Shown: positions 60,701-64,000 of the stretch, piece by piece
How the letters are laid out: each line of letters opens with the position of its first letter
How positions within the stretch are numbered: position 1 is the stretch's first letter
DNA from: Margaritispora aquatica
Taxonomy: Eukaryota > Ascomycota > Leotiomycetes > Helotiales > Discinellaceae
Assembly: GCA_007644065.1 (NCBI GenBank)
Contig: VJWN01000027.1
Location: 124,001 to 188,000 of the forward strand
Direction: 5' to 3'
DNA length: 64,000 bases
The notes under the pieces: generated by a model
The model's input: only the letters and a program-made list of their open reading frames with translations
Database searches by the model: none
What the model was told of the DNA's origin: nothing
Made by a program: the position numbers and the translations under genes

Positions 60701-61414
60701 TTAGAAGACGGCTTTTCTTGCGACCTAAGAATGCTGAGTTAACACAGAACACAAGATGGTGTTAAGAATACTTACAGCCCATGCACCTGCGACAGATGCT
60801 ACGATTGATCCCGAAATCATCATGGGCCGAATGCCCCTTGTGCTCTTGAAGATCATCCCACTCAACGCACCCGCAGCAATACTATTAACAGAGTCGTGTT
60901 TCCCTCGCATACTTCCAATGAAAGAGTTAAAGCCATTGTATACCATCGCAATCACACCTGCTGAGTTGCCCAAGAAAGGTCCACGTCGAGTAACGGCATT
61001 CAGCACCGAGTTGAGTCGCAACTTGGGTGGCTGTCCGTTCGACCTCCTCAGTCCCTCTTGTAAACCCCAAGCACCTCCAATTGTCAACGCACTGAGATAT
61101 GTGACTCCGGTTCCATAGCATAAATCGTCGGACCAGCCGCGCGACGGCAGAGCTGATTGCGAGCCAGGAAGATCAGACAACGCCGAATCCTCCAGTGACA
61201 GATAGTCTAGTGTCTGCTGATTGAGCCCAGCGAGAGGATGTAATTGTGATGGATCTGCGAAGGAAGGGCCGGTAAGGAAAGAGGAAACATCTTGAGCTTC
61301 TTGTGGGTCGAAAGGAGTTGGTTGAAATGTGTCTGTAGGGGGACTTGATGGCGAGTCGCTGACTGTGGTTGACGGCGAGGACTTGCGCCCAGTGAGTTTA
61401 TCCCAGATTGACAT
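60701..61414 (-). CDS. TIM23: Mitochondrial import inner membrane translocase subunit Tim23
   Basis: Exons 61414-60776 and 60724-60701 (51-bp intron) give 220 aa, close to yeast Tim23 (222). The last exon supplies only seven residues (VARKAVF). Residues 1-90 are the hydrophilic intermembrane-space part (Pro/Ser-rich, then HPLAGLNQQTLDYLSLED). Residues about 95-213 form the Tim17/22/23 membrane domain with Gly-rich helices: GTGVTYLSALTIGGAWGLQEG, GNSAGVIAMVYNGFNSFIGS, SIAAGALSGMIFKSTRG and MISGSIVASVAGAWAV. Tim23 is the core of the TIM23 complex importing presequence-bearing proteins into matrix and inner membrane. Ending at the apparent stop inside the intron would drop the basic tail, so the spliced form is preferred. 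It is divergent from the Trm732-like gene. Confidence 0.93.
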
Positions 61415-61719
61415 TTTGATATTAAGAGGTTGTACAGAGAAGGATGCGCAAACAGGAGGTAGAACTAGGTTGGATAGAACTTCACTTTGTGATGGACGAG
61501 CTCCGGGGTGATGGATGATTTCGCGATTCCTGGAGTGAAATTATTTTGCTGCGGCCCGTGTTTTCTCCGAATATCACATGACCATATAAATCTCTGTTCC
61601 TCGAATTCGACTGAATGAATTTCTCTCTTGTTGCTATCATCGTGCATCAAAGCAAATCAAATATCACTGTCGTATTGTTGCATGCCATTGTTCGCAGAGC
61701 AAACCGTGGCACAGTTGCC
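61415..61719. promoter_or_regulatory. Bidirectional promoter region, TIM23 / Trm732-like gene
   Basis: Only 305 bp separate the two divergent start codons, so both housekeeping promoters share this stretch. No TATA box is evident. Confidence 0.55.
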
Positions 61720-64000
61720 ATGAGCGAAAATGTGGTGGTTGAGCATGAAGATGGCTCAACGAGAATGCCAACCGACGATCGACTTCTAGTGAAATGGCTT
61801 GAGAATGAAGATGTCAATACCCAATTGTGGTAAGTAGACTTTCACTGCAAATCTGACTAATCTGACATATTCGTAGCATCGCACAAGCAAAGCTTGACGA
61901 ACTTCTGCTCTGTGCTTCCCAACCTCGCCATGCTTCAGTGAATGCATGCATTAAGTTGTGCTACTTTGTAGAGCAGTGCATGGCCTCTAAGGCAGCTTCC
62001 ATCAGAGGCATCGCTTTCTCTTCCCAAGGTTGTGTTGCCTTATTCAATTTCTACATTGACTGGAGTGAGAAGAATCAGAGCCGATCGATGAGACAAGTCC
62101 TAGAACTCGTGTCCACTCTTGTTTCCAAAAATCCAGACTCAGCTGTTGCTTCTGAGATAAAGTCGCTGCTGGTTGAAAGGATATTGTCTGTGCTAGGCTA
62201 TGAAGGCTCTCAGGCTCTTGTGAAGCCTGCTTTTAGGTCATTGGAATACTTCCTCGGCAAGAAAACTGTATCTCTTAACACCTTCATAAAAGCTTATGGA
62301 ATCAATAGACATTTGGTGTTGGATTCATCTTCGCTTTGGGATTTGTTCCTGCTAGAAGTATTTGATTGGATGAATCTTGCTGAGATTGCACCTATAGCTG
62401 GAAAGTTTCTAGTTACCGTGTTCAGGCAAATTGGAAAGGAGTCCACCGACAAAACAGGCACGGCAGACACGGCATCATGGCAAAGATGGATCCGCGCTGG
62501 TCTGAGTAAGGATCCTCAAGCTATTGAGAATGTCAAGAACTACATCTTTCTCCCACTTTTCAGACTCGACCGGTCTAGTTCCTTGGTCTTCTTAGCTCAG
62601 CTCAACGAGCTAGGTCCAGTGGCGAGTGCTGTGCAGGAACTCGATGATCATTCATTGCTTCAACTTGCAGCAATTGAAGTTGGGAAGAAGGCGGGTCTTG
62701 TTGAAGAGCCCGGTAAGATATCCTTTCTCTTTGCTATTCAAATCTAACGGGTTTCAGTCCTGTTCAAGCAAGCAACCAAGAAGACCATCTCAGTAGTCGC
62801 TTTGAGGGAAGAAACAATAAGTGTTCTTCTCTCAAATGCCTCGGATACTGTTCGCACATTAGCATTTTCTGTCATGGTCTCATCTTCTTCTCCCATCCGT
62901 CCATTTAGTTCATTTGCTCTGATCACTTTGCAATCCAATTTGGGCACAATCTACGCGGACACCGAGGCAAAGTTCAGAAACGAAGTGTTGAGTAATACAA
63001 AGCACATGATCAACAGGTTACGTGGAGCTTCAGCCTTTCTTGTCAGAGAGATCAAAAGCATGAAATTGAAGGCTGCTCCGAAAAGTGAAAAGTCTTCTGC
63101 TGATACTCAGATGATTTGTGACCTGGAGACGCTGCTTTCAGCTCACAGGACGTTCGTCGAGTGGATGTTCAAGTTTCTGCTTGATGAAATCATTCCTACT
63201 ACTTCATATCAGCGACATAGCATTGCTTTAAAAGCCATCGAGCTCCTTCTCCGTTCAGGAATTCTACATCAAGACACACTCGAAGTAGTGCAAAAAGCGG
63301 ACAATGACACTACTTGGCCATTCCAATACAACTTCTTCACTCCCAATACCATGAGGCTGCTCCTTGATCTCTTAATGGACCCGTTCGAAGAAGTCCGAAG
63401 CGGTGCCAGCTTGATATTGAAATATGCCTCTGCAGCAAGCTTCACCGAGTGCAACCACCAGAGCGACAAGCATATCTCCATCACCAATGATTGTAAGAAA
63501 GAATTATCGGAAAATGGTGCACCCACCACATCTGCCTTTGAGCAAGAAGATATTAGACTAGAAATTCTCCAGACCTTTATCCATAGAGCTGAAAATGCCT
63601 CGAAATCGACAGGCCGTGCAGATTACGCCGATGGAGTTGCACGTTCATACGACATTCTCTATAACTTGCAGGAGACTCCATATGATCGACTGGTGGTATT
63701 GGAAAAGCTCATTGACGAGATCGAAAGCAAGCTTGTTGTTGCCGAGTCAGATTTAGGTCGAGCTGTACTCGAAGCGCCGGTCCATGGACAGTTTGCGGGA
63801 CTGAGGTACAGTTGATTTTCTCGGATATGTTATGCCTTGCTAACGCTAAAATAGTCTTGTTTGGGATTCAATCAACTATTCTCAGGATTTCCTACCCCAA
63901 GTAGTCGAAGACGGCAATTGGCTTGAAGATAAATTAGAAAAGCTCCAACAGCGAGCAGTTGATCAGTGCAGCCGAATTTGGGCCGCTGTCAAAGACATTC
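61720..64000 (+). CDS. Trm732/THADA-like (DUF2428) tRNA-methylation cofactor, 5' part
   Basis: Partial at the right edge. Exons 61720-61829, 61877-62712, 62758-63805 and 63855-64000+ encode about 713 aa so far. The chain is an all-helical, HEAT-repeat-like scaffold, and the stretch after NTKHMINRLRGASAFLVREI matches the DUF2428 region of THADA/Trm732 as I recall it. In yeast, Trm732 partners the methyltransferase Trm7 for 2'-O-methylation of C32 in the tRNA anticodon loop. Family members run about 1400-1900 aa, so half or more lies beyond the window. The start ATG at 61720 (TTGCCATGAG) is chosen over an in-frame ATG at 61615, which would add a non-conserved hydrophobic leader. All introns are short GT-AG with phase continuity. 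Confidence 0.82.

Overview
The window looks like chromosomal DNA of a filamentous ascomycete (Pezizomycotina; a Leotiomycete is my guess, not shown). Introns are 40-70 bp with GT..AG ends and CTAAC/CTGAC branch sites, gene families are typically fungal (HET/NACHT/ankyrin receptor, PDR transporter, 2EXR protein, class I terpene cyclases, TIM23, Trm732/THADA), and about 12.5 kb of transposon DNA carries the transition damage of repeat-induced point mutation (RIP).

Layout. 0-4.4 kb: full-length PDR/ABC-G multidrug transporter resembling the AtrB/BcatrB group. 5.3-6.3 kb: 2EXR-domain protein. 7.2-11 kb: single-exon HET-NACHT-ankyrin NLR-like receptor whose ten ankyrin repeats are nearly identical. 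11.8-18 kb: a possible small terpenoid locus, with an MpaB/DUF2236-type membrane oxygenase facing two tandem sesquiterpene-cyclase-like genes. The first cyclase lacks the expected splice acceptor before its DDxxD mini-exon; the second uses a GC-AG intron and has Gly in place of Ser in its second metal-binding motif. 21.5-23.1 kb: TALE homeodomain regulator, reverse strand, N-terminus unresolved. 23.2-33.9 kb: long gene-poor stretch of ordinary composition.

33.96-46.5 kb: nested retrotransposons. A Ty1/copia-like element (219-bp LTRs, TSD TGGTG) is interrupted by a Ty3/gypsy-like element (482-bp LTRs, TSD ATATT). Both lie on the reverse strand and both are wrecked by RIP; the borders could be fixed to the base from matching LTR lengths and perfect target duplications.

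46.6-50.5 kb: two convergent paralogous F-box/LRR-like genes, the second apparently frameshifted. 53.9-55.5 kb: secreted low-complexity repeat protein. 57-60.2 kb: two unrecognised reverse-strand genes. 60.7-64 kb: TIM23 (reverse) and, divergently from a shared intergenic region of about 0.3 kb, the 5' part of a Trm732/THADA gene that runs off the window.

Exon borders were placed by hand from splice motifs, reading-frame continuity and comparison between paralogs within the window. No database search was possible, so family names come from recognised motifs.
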